A DNA stretch of 64,000 bases from Avedoeria sp964651245 (lineage in GTDB: Bacteria; Chloroflexota; Anaerolineae; Epilineales; Epilineaceae): assembly GCA_964651245.1 (NCBI GenBank), contig CAZYVI010000001.1:310001-374000 (forward strand), read 5' to 3'. The position numbers were made by a program, and so were the translations under genes. The notes under the pieces were generated by a model. It was given only the letters and a program-made list of their open reading frames with translations, did no database searches and was not told the DNA's origin. Below are positions 42,191 to 50,790 of the stretch, piece by piece. Numbering within the stretch: position 1 is the first letter of the stretch; each line of letters opens with the position of its first letter.

Positions 42191-43384
42191 ATGTACCGAC
42201 CGTCGAACGGACCCGCTGGGCGATCGCGTGGGGCGGGGGCGGAGACCCGCTCGACCCGGCCGCGCCCGTCGCGCCGCCGCGCCGTCGCGCTGGTCGCCGC
42301 CGCGCTGGCCGCCGCGTCCGGCATCGCCCGCGGCGTCGCCCGCGGCAGCGCCGCGCCGGCGGCCGAGCGCGGCCGCGCCGACGTGCGGTTCGTCCTCGAC
42401 GACTTCGAGGCCGCCGGCTGGCCGCTGGCCGGGCTCTGGACCGCCCCGCCGGACGCCGCGTCCGGCTGGGCGCCGTCGGCGTGCCGGGCGCGGCGCGGCC
42501 AGCGGGCGCTGCGGGCGTTCGCGCCGCGGGCGGCCGATGCAGCGTGCGACGCGGCGGTGCCGGCCGGCGCCGCGTCGACCGCCTGGCTGCACCTCGACCT
42601 GCGCGCGGCCGCCGCCGCGAACCGACTCGAGCTGGGCTTCGAGGTCCGCTTCGCGCTGGCCGCGGCGGACGGCGCGGGCCTCGTGATCTGGCTGCTCGCG
42701 CCCGCGGGCGGCGGCGCGCCGCGGCGCGTGCCGGTGTTCGGCGCGACCGGCGACAGCGGCGCCTGGGTCGATCCGCCGCGCCACCTCGACCTGCGCAACC
42801 TCGTCGACATCCGGCAGCCCGGGGCGGTGTACGACCTGCGGGGCGGGCAGTGGACGCTGGAGTGGACGGCCGCCGCGCCGGCCGGCGCGCCGCCGGGCGG
42901 CGGCGTCGAGGTCGACGACGTGTCGTTGGTCTGGGAGCCCGACCCGAGCTTCCCGACCCCGACCCGCCTCGCGCCGCCAACGGCCACCGCGACGCCGCGA
43001 CCGCCGACCGCCACGCCGTCCGCCGTGCCGACCGTCGAGCCGACACCGACCGCCGAGCCGCCGACGGCCACGCCGGCCGGCGGCCGGGCCTACCTGCCGC
43101 TCGTCCGCCTCGACCCGCCGCCCACGCCGACGCCGACCGAGACGGCGACGCCCGACCCGGCAGCGTCGGCCACTTCGACCGTGACGCCCGATCCGGCCGT
43201 GACGCCGCCCGGGTTGCCGACCGCGGCGCCACCCGCGGACCCGCCCCCGACGCCGTCGTCGCCCGCCGCGGCGCCGTCCGGCAGGCGGCCGAGCGCGGCG
43301 CGGCCGCCCTCTCCGGCTGTGCTATCATCGGCCCGCCGCGCCCCCGTAGCTCAGTGGACAGAGCAACTGGCTTCGAACCAGTAG
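42191..43384 (+). CDS. Secreted linker-rich protein with beta domain; 3' end inside tRNA-Arg
   Basis: The 397-residue product has an Arg-rich N-terminus and hydrophobic segment (about 30-55, signal-like), then a beta domain (about 66-255) starting FVLDDFEAAGWPLAGLW, typical of carbohydrate-binding-like folds, with two cysteines. After it come Thr/Pro linkers around RAYLPLVRLD, a variant of the shared YLP motif. The tail is disordered. The frame runs on through the tRNA promoter and its stop codon TAG (43382-43384) lies within the tRNA-Arg gene, giving a 45-nt sense overlap; the last residues (VAQWTEQLASNQ) are simply translated tRNA. An earlier functional end is not marked by any stop. Confidence 0.65.
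   Translation: MYRPSNGPAGRSRGAGAETRSTRPRPSRRRAVALVAAALAAASGIARGVARGSAAPAAERGRADVRFVLDDFEAAGWPLAGLWTAPPDAASGWAPSACRARRGQRALRAFAPRAADAACDAAVPAGAASTAWLHLDLRAAAAANRLELGFEVRFALAAADGAGLVIWLLAPAGGGAPRRVPVFGATGDSGAWVDPPRHLDLRNLVDIRQPGAVYDLRGGQWTLEWTAAAPAGAPPGGGVEVDDVSLVWEPDPSFPTPTRLAPPTATATPRPPTATPSAVPTVEPTPTAEPPTATPAGGRAYLPLVRLDPPPTPTPTETATPDPAASATSTVTPDPAVTPPGLPTAAPPADPPPTPSSPAAAPSGRRPSAARPPSPAVLSSARRAPVAQWTEQLASNQ
43323..43328 (+). promoter_or_regulatory. -10 element of tRNA-Arg (TATCAT)
   Basis: TGTGCTATCAT includes an extended TG and lies 12 nt before the tRNA. There is no good -35. The element sits inside the 3' part of the preceding coding frame. Confidence 0.55.
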
Positions 43385-43412
43385 GTCGCACGTTCGAGCC
43401 GTGCCGGGGGTA
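43340..43412 (+). tRNA. tRNA-Arg (anticodon TCG)
   Basis: A full cloverleaf can be drawn: acceptor GCCCCCG/CGGGGGT (G1-U72 wobble), D-arm GCTC/GAGC, anticodon stem ACTGG/CCAGT with loop CTTCGAA (anticodon TCG at 43373-43375, reading CGA), T-arm GCACG/CGTGC with loop TTCGAGC, and discriminator A. CCA is not encoded. It decodes the Arg codon CGA. A GC-rich hairpin follows at 43422-43452. Confidence 0.95.
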
Positions 43413-43421
43413 CAACACGGA

Positions 43422-43452
43422 GCGCCCCGCCCGACCACGGTCGAGCGGGGCG
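43422..43452 (+). terminator. GC-rich hairpin between tRNA-Arg and the convergent M3 peptidase gene
   Basis: GCGCCCCGC...GCGGGGCGC forms a strong stem with an inner CGACC/GGTCG stem. There is no T-tract on either side, so efficiency is uncertain, but its position between convergent genes suits a bidirectional terminator. Confidence 0.5.
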
Positions 43453-43480
43453 CGTGCATGGACGGGCGCGGCGCGCGGCG

Positions 43481-45205
43481 TCAGGCGACGGCGCCGAGCT
43501 CCGTCACGGTGCGCTCGATGAGCCCGACCGCCTCGCCCAGCGTCCCGGCGTCGAACGCGAAGCGCGCGCCGGCGGTGGCGAAGAGCTGCGGCAGCGTGGC
43601 GGTGCCGCCGAGCCGCAGGGCCGAGCGGTAGTCGGCCACGGCGCGCGGGTGGTCGCGCAGGCTGTTGCGCCAGACCTGGGCGGCGCCGAGCTGGGCCAGC
43701 CCGTACTCCACGTAGTAGAACGGCACGGTGAAGATGTGGAGCTTGCGGTGCCAGCCGGTGGCCTCGACATCGGCGAGGCCGTCGAAGTCGACGCCGGGGA
43801 TGAAGCGTCGCCACAGGGCGCGCCACTGGGCGTCGCACGCCTCGGGCTCGGCGCCGTCGGGATGGGTGTAGGCCCACTGCTGGAAGGCGTCGACGACGGC
43901 CATGTAGGGCCAGAACAGGATCGTGCCCTCGAGGTGCTCGATGCGCGCCCGGGCGGCGCCGTCGCGGTCGTAGAAGCCGCCGTGGTCTTCGGTCAGGTAG
44001 GGCGCCGCCAGGAGCTCCATCGCCATCGACGCGACCTCGTTGAACTCCATCGGCGACTCGAGCTGCGGCGCGAACGGCAGGTCGCTGGAGGCGAAGGCGT
44101 GGAAGGCGTGGCCCGCCTCGTGCAGCATCGTCTGGACGTCGTCGTGGAGGCCGACGGCGTTCATGAAGATGAACGGCCGCTTGGCCACCGGGAAGTAGGT
44201 GCAGTAGCCGCCCGGCGCCTTGCCCTTGCGGTTCTCGGCGTCGAGCAGCCCTTCGGCGATCATCGTTCGGTACTGCCCGCCCAGGTTGGGGTCGACGCGG
44301 TCGAGGATGGCGGCGCTCTTGTCGAGCAGCTCGCCGCCGTCCCGGTAGGGCCGCAGCGGCTGGGTGCCGGGGGGGTCGCACGGCCGGCTGAACTCGCCGT
44401 TCGTGAGGTCCCACGGCCGCAGGCTCGCCACGCCGAGGCGAGCGCGGTGGCGCTCGTAGATGCGCGTGGCGGCCGGCACGCACACCGCCTCGATCGCGTC
44501 GTGGAACGTGGCGCAGTCGGCCGGGGAGTAGTCGAAACGCTGCTTCGCCTGCCACGCGTAGCCGCGGTAGTCCGCATGGCCGGCGTTGGCGGCGATCCGC
44601 TGGCGCAGGCTGTGTAGCTCGCGCCACAGGTCGTTGAGGGCGGCGCGGTCGGCGAGGCGGCGCTCGGCCATCAGCCGCCACACCGTCTCGCGCTGGCCGC
44701 GGTCGGTGCCGGCGAGGACCGGGCGCAGCTGCGGCAGCGGCACCTCGCGCCCCTCCCACGTCACCGTCTGTGCGCCGATCGTCTTGTCGTAGCGCGAGCC
44801 GAGCTTCGACTCCTCGACGAGCAGCGGCAGGTTGTCCTCGCGGAACAAGTCGGCCTCGGCCCGGAGGTTGCGCAGCGGCACCTCGAGGCCGTCGCGCGTC
44901 AGGCCCGACGCCAACAGCTTGAGCTTGAGCGCCTGCTCGGCCGACGCCGCCGGCGGCCGGATCTCGTCGAGGTAGCGGAAGAAGGCCGCCTCGGCGTCGG
45001 CGTTCGTCGTGTCCTGGGTGTGGGCCAGGTGGCGGCGGGCGCCGGTCTCGTAGATCAGGAAGCTCAGCCGCGTCCAGTCGGCCAGCCAGGCGTCCAGCGT
45101 CGCCGCCGTCAGCGGCCGGGCCTCGAGGTCGGCGTAGTACGGCGCGATGCGGTCCCAGGGCCAGTCCTGGAACGCACGCACGTCGGTGGGCAGGGTCTCG
45201 AACAC
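43481..45205 (-). CDS. M3-family oligoendopeptidase (zinc metallopeptidase)
   Basis: The 574-residue product is a thimet-oligopeptidase/PepF-like enzyme. The zinc site is HEAGH (about 362-366) in MLHEAGHAFHAF, with the third ligand Glu near 390 in ESPMEFNEVASMAMELL. The helical N-domain and the C-terminal PFYYVEYGLAQLGA segment are typical. It hydrolyses short peptides in the cytoplasm; no signal peptide is present. I chose GTG 45205 because AGGGGGAG lies just upstream; an in-frame GTG at 45241 lacks this. A promoter (TTGCAC-N16-TACGAT) is visible upstream in a short AT-rich island. Confidence 0.92.
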   Translation of the reverse strand: MFETLPTDVRAFQDWPWDRIAPYYADLEARPLTAATLDAWLADWTRLSFLIYETGARRHLAHTQDTTNADAEAAFFRYLDEIRPPAASAEQALKLKLLASGLTRDGLEVPLRNLRAEADLFREDNLPLLVEESKLGSRYDKTIGAQTVTWEGREVPLPQLRPVLAGTDRGQRETVWRLMAERRLADRAALNDLWRELHSLRQRIAANAGHADYRGYAWQAKQRFDYSPADCATFHDAIEAVCVPAATRIYERHRARLGVASLRPWDLTNGEFSRPCDPPGTQPLRPYRDGGELLDKSAAILDRVDPNLGGQYRTMIAEGLLDAENRKGKAPGGYCTYFPVAKRPFIFMNAVGLHDDVQTMLHEAGHAFHAFASSDLPFAPQLESPMEFNEVASMAMELLAAPYLTEDHGGFYDRDGAARARIEHLEGTILFWPYMAVVDAFQQWAYTHPDGAEPEACDAQWRALWRRFIPGVDFDGLADVEATGWHRKLHIFTVPFYYVEYGLAQLGAAQVWRNSLRDHPRAVADYRSALRLGGTATLPQLFATAGARFAFDAGTLGEAVGLIERTVTELGAVA

Positions 45206-45255
45206 GCACTCCCCCTGTCGCGGCAGGTCAGGCGCTCTCACGGCGATGGCAACAA

Positions 45256-45283
45256 ATCGTAATCAAATACTACGGCGGTGCAA
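45256..45283 (-). promoter_or_regulatory. Promoter of the M3 peptidase gene
   Basis: On the minus strand TTGCAC, a 16-nt spacer and TACGAT lie in the most AT-rich patch of this region (AACAAATCGTAATCAAATAC on the plus strand). It is 51 nt before the GTG at 45205. Confidence 0.6.
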
Positions 45284-45335
45284 GTGGGGCCGCTCGCGCG
45301 GCGCGGCGCTGCGACGTCGGCGGGCCAGCGGCCGG

Positions 45336-47126
45336 TCAGCGGCGCGCCGACGGCAGGTAGATCCGGCCGCCGCCCGGCGCGGCGCTGGCGGCGGCCGTCG
45401 CGCGGCGCGTCGGCGTCGCCGCGGCGGTCGCGGCCGACGTCGCCGTGCGCGCGGCCGTGGCGACGGGCGACGCGGTGGGCGGCGGCGTGGGCGTCGCCGC
45501 GGTCGTCGGCGTGGCGATCGGCGTCGGGGAGGCGACCGGCGTCGGCGTCGGGCTGGCCGTCGCCGTCGGCGTCGGCAGCGCCAGCGCGGCGACCACGGCG
45601 GCGTCGACGTTGATCACGCCGTGGCCGGCGGCGTTGTTGAAGTCGCGGGCGCCCGACGGGCCGCAGGCGTCGGCGTTGAGCTTCGTCGCCGTGTCCTCGA
45701 GCAGCGCGCGCACCGCCGCCGGGCGGCCGCGCAAGCCGGGTGCGGCGCTCAAGAGCAGCGCCGCGGCGCCGCTGACGTGGGGCGCCGCCATCGAGGTGCC
45801 CTGCTTGACGCCGTAGCCGCTCGAACCCAGGCTGGACTCGATGGCCTCGCCCGGGGCGGCGACGTCGGGCTTGATCCGCGGCGTCCCGGCGGCGTCGAAC
45901 GGACCGCGGCTCGAGCTGTCGGCGATCGTGCGCCGCTCGTCGTCGTAGTTGCCCACGGTGAACGCCTCGGCCAGCGAGCCCGGCGGGCAGACGCTGCCGC
46001 AGCGCGGCCCGTCGTTGCCGGCGGCGGCGACGAACAGGATGCCGGCCGCCACCAGGTTGCGGATCGCCGCCTCGGCCGGGAACGGGTTGTCGCAGAACGC
46101 GCGGCCGAACGTGCCCCACGAGGCGTTGATGATGTCGGGCGCCAGCTCGGGACGCGGGTCGCTGCCGTCGCGCTTCGTCGGCGCCAGCGACCACTGGAGG
46201 CAGTCGAGGATGGCCTTGGTCGTGCCCCGGTCCTGGGCGAAGACCCGGCACGCGATCCAGCTCGCCTCGGGCGCGACGCCGATCTCGCGGCTGCCCTGGC
46301 GCCCCACGGCGATGCCCGCGACGTGGGTGCCGTGGTCGTTCACGTCGATCGGCGCCGCCTGGCCGGCGACGGCGTCGAGCCAGTGGTGGTCGTCGCCGTC
46401 GGTTCGACCGCGGTAGCTCGACGCGAGGGCCGGGTGGCGGGCGTTGACGCCGGTGTCGAGGATCGCCACCGTCACCCCGGCACCCTCGTAGCCGCGGCGC
46501 CACACCTTGTCGGCGCCGATCGCCCGGATGTTGTGCTCGGCGGCCGCCTGCCGCGCGACGCCGGCCGGCCGCGGCGCCTCGGCCGCGCCGAACGCCGGCA
46601 GCCCGACGATCGAGGCGACCTCTGGCAGGCTGCCGATCTCGCGCACCGTCGCCGCATCCGCCTCGAACGCCACGGCGTTGACGATGTGGTAGGCCGTGAA
46701 CGGCACGCCCCGCCGCGCCAGGGCGGCGACGACCGGCCGCTGCGTCGCGTCGGCCACCGCCACGAGCCGCTGGCGCACGAAGCGCACCTTGGCCGTCTTG
46801 GCGGCGATCGCCTCGGCCCCCGACAGGTCGGCTTGGGCGCGCAGGATGGCCAGCGCCGGGCTCGACCGGCCGGCGGCGAGGTCGGCGGCCAGGCGGCGGT
46901 CGACGCGGGCGGTCGTCGACGCGGCGGCGGGCGCGCTCGCCACGGCGCCGACGGCGGACGGCGGCGGCTTCGGCGCGCCGCCGGCGGCGCGGGCCGAGGT
47001 GACGGCGAGGGCCGCGGCGGCGGCGAGCGCCGGCAGCGACGCGGCCGCCACGGCGGCGCGATGGCGGCGGACGGGCGACGGGGCGGCGGGTCGGACCCCG
47101 GGCGGAGCGGCGGGGTGGACGGACAT
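45336..47126 (-). CDS. Secreted subtilisin-like serine protease (S8)
   Basis: The 596-residue product has a signal peptide (about 1-48), an I9-like propeptide (about 70-180; FVRQRLVAVADATQRPVVAALARRG) and an S8 catalytic domain with Asp224 in AILDTGVN, His265 in DHGTHVAG, oxyanion Asn371 in AAGNDG and Ser445 in GTSMAAPH. Asp-His spacing (41) is typical. Four cysteines occur in and after the catalytic domain. A Thr/Pro linker leads to the C-terminal sequence GGGRIYLPSARR, a terminal copy of the YLP-type motif. GAGG precedes the ATG. It is exported and probably matures by self-cleavage. The minus-strand sequence GCTACAATG near 47197-47204 is a probable -10. Confidence 0.92.
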   Translation of the reverse strand: MSVHPAAPPGVRPAAPSPVRRHRAAVAAASLPALAAAAALAVTSARAAGGAPKPPPSAVGAVASAPAAASTTARVDRRLAADLAAGRSSPALAILRAQADLSGAEAIAAKTAKVRFVRQRLVAVADATQRPVVAALARRGVPFTAYHIVNAVAFEADAATVREIGSLPEVASIVGLPAFGAAEAPRPAGVARQAAAEHNIRAIGADKVWRRGYEGAGVTVAILDTGVNARHPALASSYRGRTDGDDHHWLDAVAGQAAPIDVNDHGTHVAGIAVGRQGSREIGVAPEASWIACRVFAQDRGTTKAILDCLQWSLAPTKRDGSDPRPELAPDIINASWGTFGRAFCDNPFPAEAAIRNLVAAGILFVAAAGNDGPRCGSVCPPGSLAEAFTVGNYDDERRTIADSSSRGPFDAAGTPRIKPDVAAPGEAIESSLGSSGYGVKQGTSMAAPHVSGAAALLLSAAPGLRGRPAAVRALLEDTATKLNADACGPSGARDFNNAAGHGVINVDAAVVAALALPTPTATASPTPTPVASPTPIATPTTAATPTPPPTASPVATAARTATSAATAAATPTRRATAAASAAPGGGRIYLPSARR

Positions 47127-47196
47127 GGCGGAACCTCGCGGGCGTGGCGACGAGACCGGGCACGGCGGCGCAGCGGCGGATCCGCCGCGCGCCGGC

Positions 47197-47204
47197 ATTG
47201 TAGC
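47197..47204 (-). promoter_or_regulatory. Probable -10 (GCTACAAT) of the secreted subtilase gene
   Basis: Minus strand CGCGCTACAATGCC lies about 70 nt upstream of the ATG at 47126. It matches the recurrent -10 form; -35 not recognisable. Confidence 0.45.
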
Positions 47205-47253
47205 GCGGCGGGCGGGACGGCGACGGCCGGTCGGCGGGGCGCCGAGAGACCCG

Positions 47254-47282
47254 TTGACGCCGCACGGGCGGCCTTCTACACT
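47254..47282 (+). promoter_or_regulatory. Promoter of the thioredoxin-like lipoprotein gene
   Basis: TTGACG, a 17-nt spacer and TACACT: both hexamers are good and the spacing is ideal. It lies 67 nt before ATG 47350 and is among the strongest promoters in the window. Confidence 0.7.
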
Positions 47283-47349
47283 CTGCCGGCCGCCGCGGCC
47301 GACGGAGCCGACCGCCAGCGCCCTGCCGACGGCACCGAGGAGGACGAAG

Positions 47350-49122
47350 ATGGGGATCGTTGCGCGCCCTGCCCGCCGCGTGCCGGCGGTGCTGGCGCTC
47401 GTCGCTGCCGCCGCGTTCGGGGTCGCCTGCGGCGGCGCCGAGCCGGCGCCGGCGGACGACGCCGTCGCCGAAGCCACCGCCGTTGCGCCGACCGAGGCGC
47501 CGCGCGAGGAGGTCGCCTGGTTCGAGGGCGACGTCGAGGCCGCGTTCGCCGCCGCCAAGGCCGAGGGCAAGCCGGTGTTCCTCTACTGGGGCGCGGTGTG
47601 GTGCCCGCCGTGCTACTACCTCAAGGAGCGGGTCTTCCACCGGCCCGAGTTCGTGGCCAAGAGCAAGGAGTTCGTCTCGGTCTACCTCGACGGCGACACC
47701 GAGCGGGCCCAGATCTGGGGCGAGACGTTCGACGTCCAGGGCTACCCCACCGTCATCGTGTTCGACCCCGACGGCGCCGAGGTGACGCGCCTGACGAGCG
47801 GGATCGACGCCGAGGCCTACGCCAGCGTCCTCGACACGGCCAAGGCCAAGCTCACGCCGATCGGCGACGTCCTGGCCGCGGTCGAGGCGGCCGGCCCGGC
47901 CGCGGCGGCGCCCGAGGACCTCGAGCTGCTGGCGTTCTACGCCTGGAGCCAGGACAGCCTGCTCCAGCTCGACAGCGAGACGAAGCAGGCGACGTTCAAG
48001 CGGCTCTGGCAGGAGACGTCGGCGTCGCTCCAACCCGCCCGCAGCCGCTTCCTCTGCCTCTGGCTCGAAGAGCTCCACCAGGCCCGCTCCGACGCCGAGG
48101 GCGCAGCCGAGGAGGGCGAGACGCCCGAGCTGCCCGGCCTGACCGCCGACGAGGCGACGGCCGTGTCGGCCGAGCTGGCCGCGCTGTTCGCCGACCCCGC
48201 CCAGCGCGCGGCGAACACGAACACGATCTACTACTGGTCCGAGGAGACCGCGACGCTGCTCCATCCCGAACCCGGCCCGGAGCGCGACGCCTTCGCCGCC
48301 GCCTGGACCGCCGCCGCCCAGGCCATCGAGAACGACGAGGCGATGACGGTCGACGACCGGCTGACGTCGCTCTACCCGCAGATCGTCCTGGCGCGCCTCC
48401 AGGCGGCCAGCGCGCCGGCCGCCACGGCCGTCGTGACCGCCACCGGCGCCACCACCGCCACCGCCGCCGGCGAGGCCGCCGAGGGCGAGCCGACCGAGGT
48501 GCCGCTGCCGGCCGAGCTGGTGGCGCGCGTCGCAGACCGGGTGGCTTGGGCCACCGCGACCGTGACCGACAAGGACGAGATGCAGACCGTCATGGGCACG
48601 ATGGTCTGGGTCCTCCAGGAGACCGGCCAGGACGCAGCCGCCGAGCAGCTCCTGATCGACAAGCTCGACACGACGCTCGAGCCGTACTACTACATGACGA
48701 ACCTCGGCAAGATGGCCGAAGACCGGGACGACACCGCCGGCGCGCTGAAGTGGTACCGCCAGGCCTGGCAGACGGCCGAGGGGTCGATGACGCGCTTCCG
48801 CTGGGGCCACAGCTACCTGCGGGCCCTGCTCCGCCTCACGCCCGACGACGAGGCCACGATCGAGGCCGACGCCACGGCGATCCTGACCGAGCTCATGGCC
48901 AAGTCCGACGCCCTGGCGCTGGGCAACGGCGACCGGATGGCGACGCTGTCGACGGCGCTGCTGGGCTGGAACGAGGACGGCGCCCACGACGCTGTCGTCG
49001 CGCGGCTGCGCGACCTCGTGGCCGCGAAGTGCGCCGACCTCGACGCCACCGGCGACGACTCGCAGCAGAGCCGCTGCCAGCGGTTCCTGGCGCCGCCGGA
49101 CGAGGCGGGCAGCGAGGGGTAG
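47350..49122 (+). CDS. Thioredoxin-domain lipoprotein
   Basis: The 590-residue product has a lipobox (FGVAC, Cys27) and a short acidic tether. A thioredoxin-like domain (about 58-175) carries the active site WCPPCYYLKERVF (Cys85, Cys88) and the cis-Pro segment VQGYPTVIVFD. The remaining 400 residues are helical and Ala/Glu-rich, with TPR-like character in the last part (AGALKWYRQAWQTAEGSM...), and are not recognised. It should act on the outer face of the membrane in thiol-disulfide exchange, for example reducing or isomerising the many cysteine-bearing secreted proteins encoded nearby; that link is inference. GAGGAGG precedes the ATG. Confidence 0.87.
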   Translation: MGIVARPARRVPAVLALVAAAAFGVACGGAEPAPADDAVAEATAVAPTEAPREEVAWFEGDVEAAFAAAKAEGKPVFLYWGAVWCPPCYYLKERVFHRPEFVAKSKEFVSVYLDGDTERAQIWGETFDVQGYPTVIVFDPDGAEVTRLTSGIDAEAYASVLDTAKAKLTPIGDVLAAVEAAGPAAAAPEDLELLAFYAWSQDSLLQLDSETKQATFKRLWQETSASLQPARSRFLCLWLEELHQARSDAEGAAEEGETPELPGLTADEATAVSAELAALFADPAQRAANTNTIYYWSEETATLLHPEPGPERDAFAAAWTAAAQAIENDEAMTVDDRLTSLYPQIVLARLQAASAPAATAVVTATGATTATAAGEAAEGEPTEVPLPAELVARVADRVAWATATVTDKDEMQTVMGTMVWVLQETGQDAAAEQLLIDKLDTTLEPYYYMTNLGKMAEDRDDTAGALKWYRQAWQTAEGSMTRFRWGHSYLRALLRLTPDDEATIEADATAILTELMAKSDALALGNGDRMATLSTALLGWNEDGAHDAVVARLRDLVAAKCADLDATGDDSQQSRCQRFLAPPDEAGSEG

Positions 49123-49150
49123 TCCGGGGCGACAGCGCGCAGCGCCAACA

Positions 49151-49192
49151 AGGCCGGCGGGCCGCGGGGACGTCCCCGCGGCCCGCCGGCCT
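49151..49192. terminator. 42-bp perfect palindrome between convergent genes
   Basis: The 42 bp are fully self-complementary (centre between 49171 and 49172; core GGGGACGTCCCC). It lies 28 nt after the thioredoxin-like gene and 44 nt after the end of the convergent SPFH gene. A cruciform or bidirectional terminator is likely. Both flanks have only modest T content. Confidence 0.65.
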
Positions 49193-49236
49193 CGTCGTTC
49201 GCCCACCCCGGCGGCGTCGCGCCGGGGGCGGTTCGG

Positions 49237-50250
49237 CTAGCGCCCGCCCGCGCCCGTCGTCGGCACGGCGCCGGCGGCGCCGGTCGCCGCGCCGACCGAA
49301 GCGGCGGCCGAGGTGCCGGCGGGCGTCCCGCTCGGCGCCGCGGCCAGCCGGGCGGCGGCGCCGCCGCCGGGGCCGTCGCCGTCCTGGGCGAAGAGCTCGC
49401 GGATGCCGCCGAGGGCGCCCAGGACGCCCGCCGCCTCGTAGGGGATGAACAGCTTCGAGGCGCGGCCGTCAGCCATCGCCTTGAGGGCGTCCATGTACTG
49501 CAGCGCGATGAGCTTCTCGTCGGGCTGGGCGGCGGCGATGGCGCCGTAGACGATCGTGATCGCGTTGGCCCGGCCGGCGGCCTCGGCCTCCAGCTTGTAG
49601 CGCTCGCCGTCGGCGACGATCTTGCGGCTCTCGGCCTCGCCCTCGGCCTTGAGGATCTGGGCCTGGCGCAGGCCCTCGGACTCCAGGATCTGGGCGCGCT
49701 TCTCGCGCTCGGCCTTCATCTGGCGGTGCATCGCCTGGGTGACGTCGGCCGGCGGGTCGATGCGCTTGATCTCGACGCGGACGATCCGGACGCCCCACTT
49801 GTCGGTGGCGTCGTCGAGGACCTCGCGCAGCTTGGCGTTGATCCGCTCGCGCGACGTGAGGCCTTCGTCGAGCTCCATCTCGCCGATGACGTTGCGCAGG
49901 TTCGTCTGGGCCAGCTTCGTCGCCGCGCTGTAGAAGTCGGCGACGTTGTAGACCAGCTTCACCGGGTCCGTGGCCTCGAAGTAGACGATCGCGTCGACGG
50001 TCACGACGACGTTGTCCTTCGTGATCACCTCCTGCGGCGGCACGTCGACCACCTGCTCGCGCATGTCCACCTTCAGCATCGAGTCGATGAACGGGATGAT
50101 GATCGTCAGGCCCGGCGGCGCGGTCCGCTGGTAGCGGCCGAGGCGCTGGATGACGCCCTTCTGGTAGGGCGAGATGATGCGCACGCCCATCAGGGCGACG
50201 ACGAACACGAAGACGGCGATGACGAACAACAGGGCGATGAACCCATTCAC
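49237..50250 (-). CDS. SPFH/band 7 membrane scaffold protein (QmcA/stomatin-like)
   Basis: The 337-residue product has one N-terminal membrane anchor (FIALLFVIAVFVFVVALMGV) and an SPFH domain (about 25-190; PYQKGVIQRLGRYQRTAPPGLTIIIPFID, then VDVPPQEVITKDNVVVTVDAIVYF). A coiled coil (about 185-255) holds QMKAEREKRAQILESEGLRQ and EAESRKIVADGERYKLEAEA, and the tail is a disordered Gly/Ala/Pro stretch. Such proteins oligomerise in membrane microdomains and often partner a membrane NfeD protein, encoded 81 nt upstream in the same direction. A role in membrane organisation or protease control is typical of the family. Confidence 0.95.
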   Translation of the reverse strand: MNGFIALLFVIAVFVFVVALMGVRIISPYQKGVIQRLGRYQRTAPPGLTIIIPFIDSMLKVDMREQVVDVPPQEVITKDNVVVTVDAIVYFEATDPVKLVYNVADFYSAATKLAQTNLRNVIGEMELDEGLTSRERINAKLREVLDDATDKWGVRIVRVEIKRIDPPADVTQAMHRQMKAEREKRAQILESEGLRQAQILKAEGEAESRKIVADGERYKLEAEAAGRANAITIVYGAIAAAQPDEKLIALQYMDALKAMADGRASKLFIPYEAAGVLGALGGIRELFAQDGDGPGGGAAARLAAAPSGTPAGTSAAASVGAATGAAGAVPTTGAGGR

Positions 50251-50331
50251 GGTGTCAGCTTCCTTTCGGTGGGTGGCGGCGAGGGTCGGAGCGGCGAGAT
50301 GGAAGAGGTCGATGGCGCGACGGGTCGCGGG

Positions 50332-50790
50332 CTAGCGGTCGTCGGCCGCGGCCGGGCGGACCCGGAGGCGCGTGCCCGAGACGGAGACGACCTCGACGAC
50401 GGCGTCCTCGTCGATTGGCGCGCCGGTGGCGCTGTCGGCGCGCCACTCCTCGGCCTCGAAGCGGACGCGGCCGCGGCCCTCGGCCGGGTCGATGCGCTCG
50501 ACGACGCGCGCCGTGCCGCCCACGGCCCGGTCGGCGCCGACGCCCGGATGCTGCGCCGGCGCGACGCGCTCGGCGAACGGCCGCGAGACGAAGATCGCGG
50601 CGATCGAGGTGACGACGAACGTTCCCAGCTGGGCGGCGGGCCCGAAGCCGAGCCAGGCCAGCGCGGCCGCCGCCGTGGCGCCGACGCCGAAGCAGGCCAG
50701 CACGAAGCCGGCGGTGAAGATCTCGGCGAGGAAGAACGCCACCGCCATGATCGTCCACACCCAGCGCACCAGATCCATGCCCGAGTCCAT
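50332..50790 (-). CDS. NfeD-like membrane protein
   Basis: The 152-residue product has two to three membrane helices (about 8-70; VWTIMAVAFFLAEIFTAGFVLACFGVGA) and a C-terminal OB-fold domain (about 85-145; GGTARVVERIDPAEGRGRVRFEAEEWRADS). This is the short NfeD1b type lacking a ClpP-like protease domain, which is normally encoded beside an SPFH protein, as here. AAGGAG precedes the ATG. The minus strand sequence CGTATACGCC near 50844-50852 could be its -10. Confidence 0.92.
   Translation of the reverse strand: MDSGMDLVRWVWTIMAVAFFLAEIFTAGFVLACFGVGATAAAALAWLGFGPAAQLGTFVVTSIAAIFVSRPFAERVAPAQHPGVGADRAVGGTARVVERIDPAEGRGRVRFEAEEWRADSATGAPIDEDAVVEVVSVSGTRLRVRPAAADDR

Noticed and set aside
45206..45241. 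GTG 45241 as start of the M3 peptidase
   Set aside because: It has no Shine-Dalgarno, whereas GTG 45205 has AGGGGGAG just upstream and matches the usual N-terminus better.
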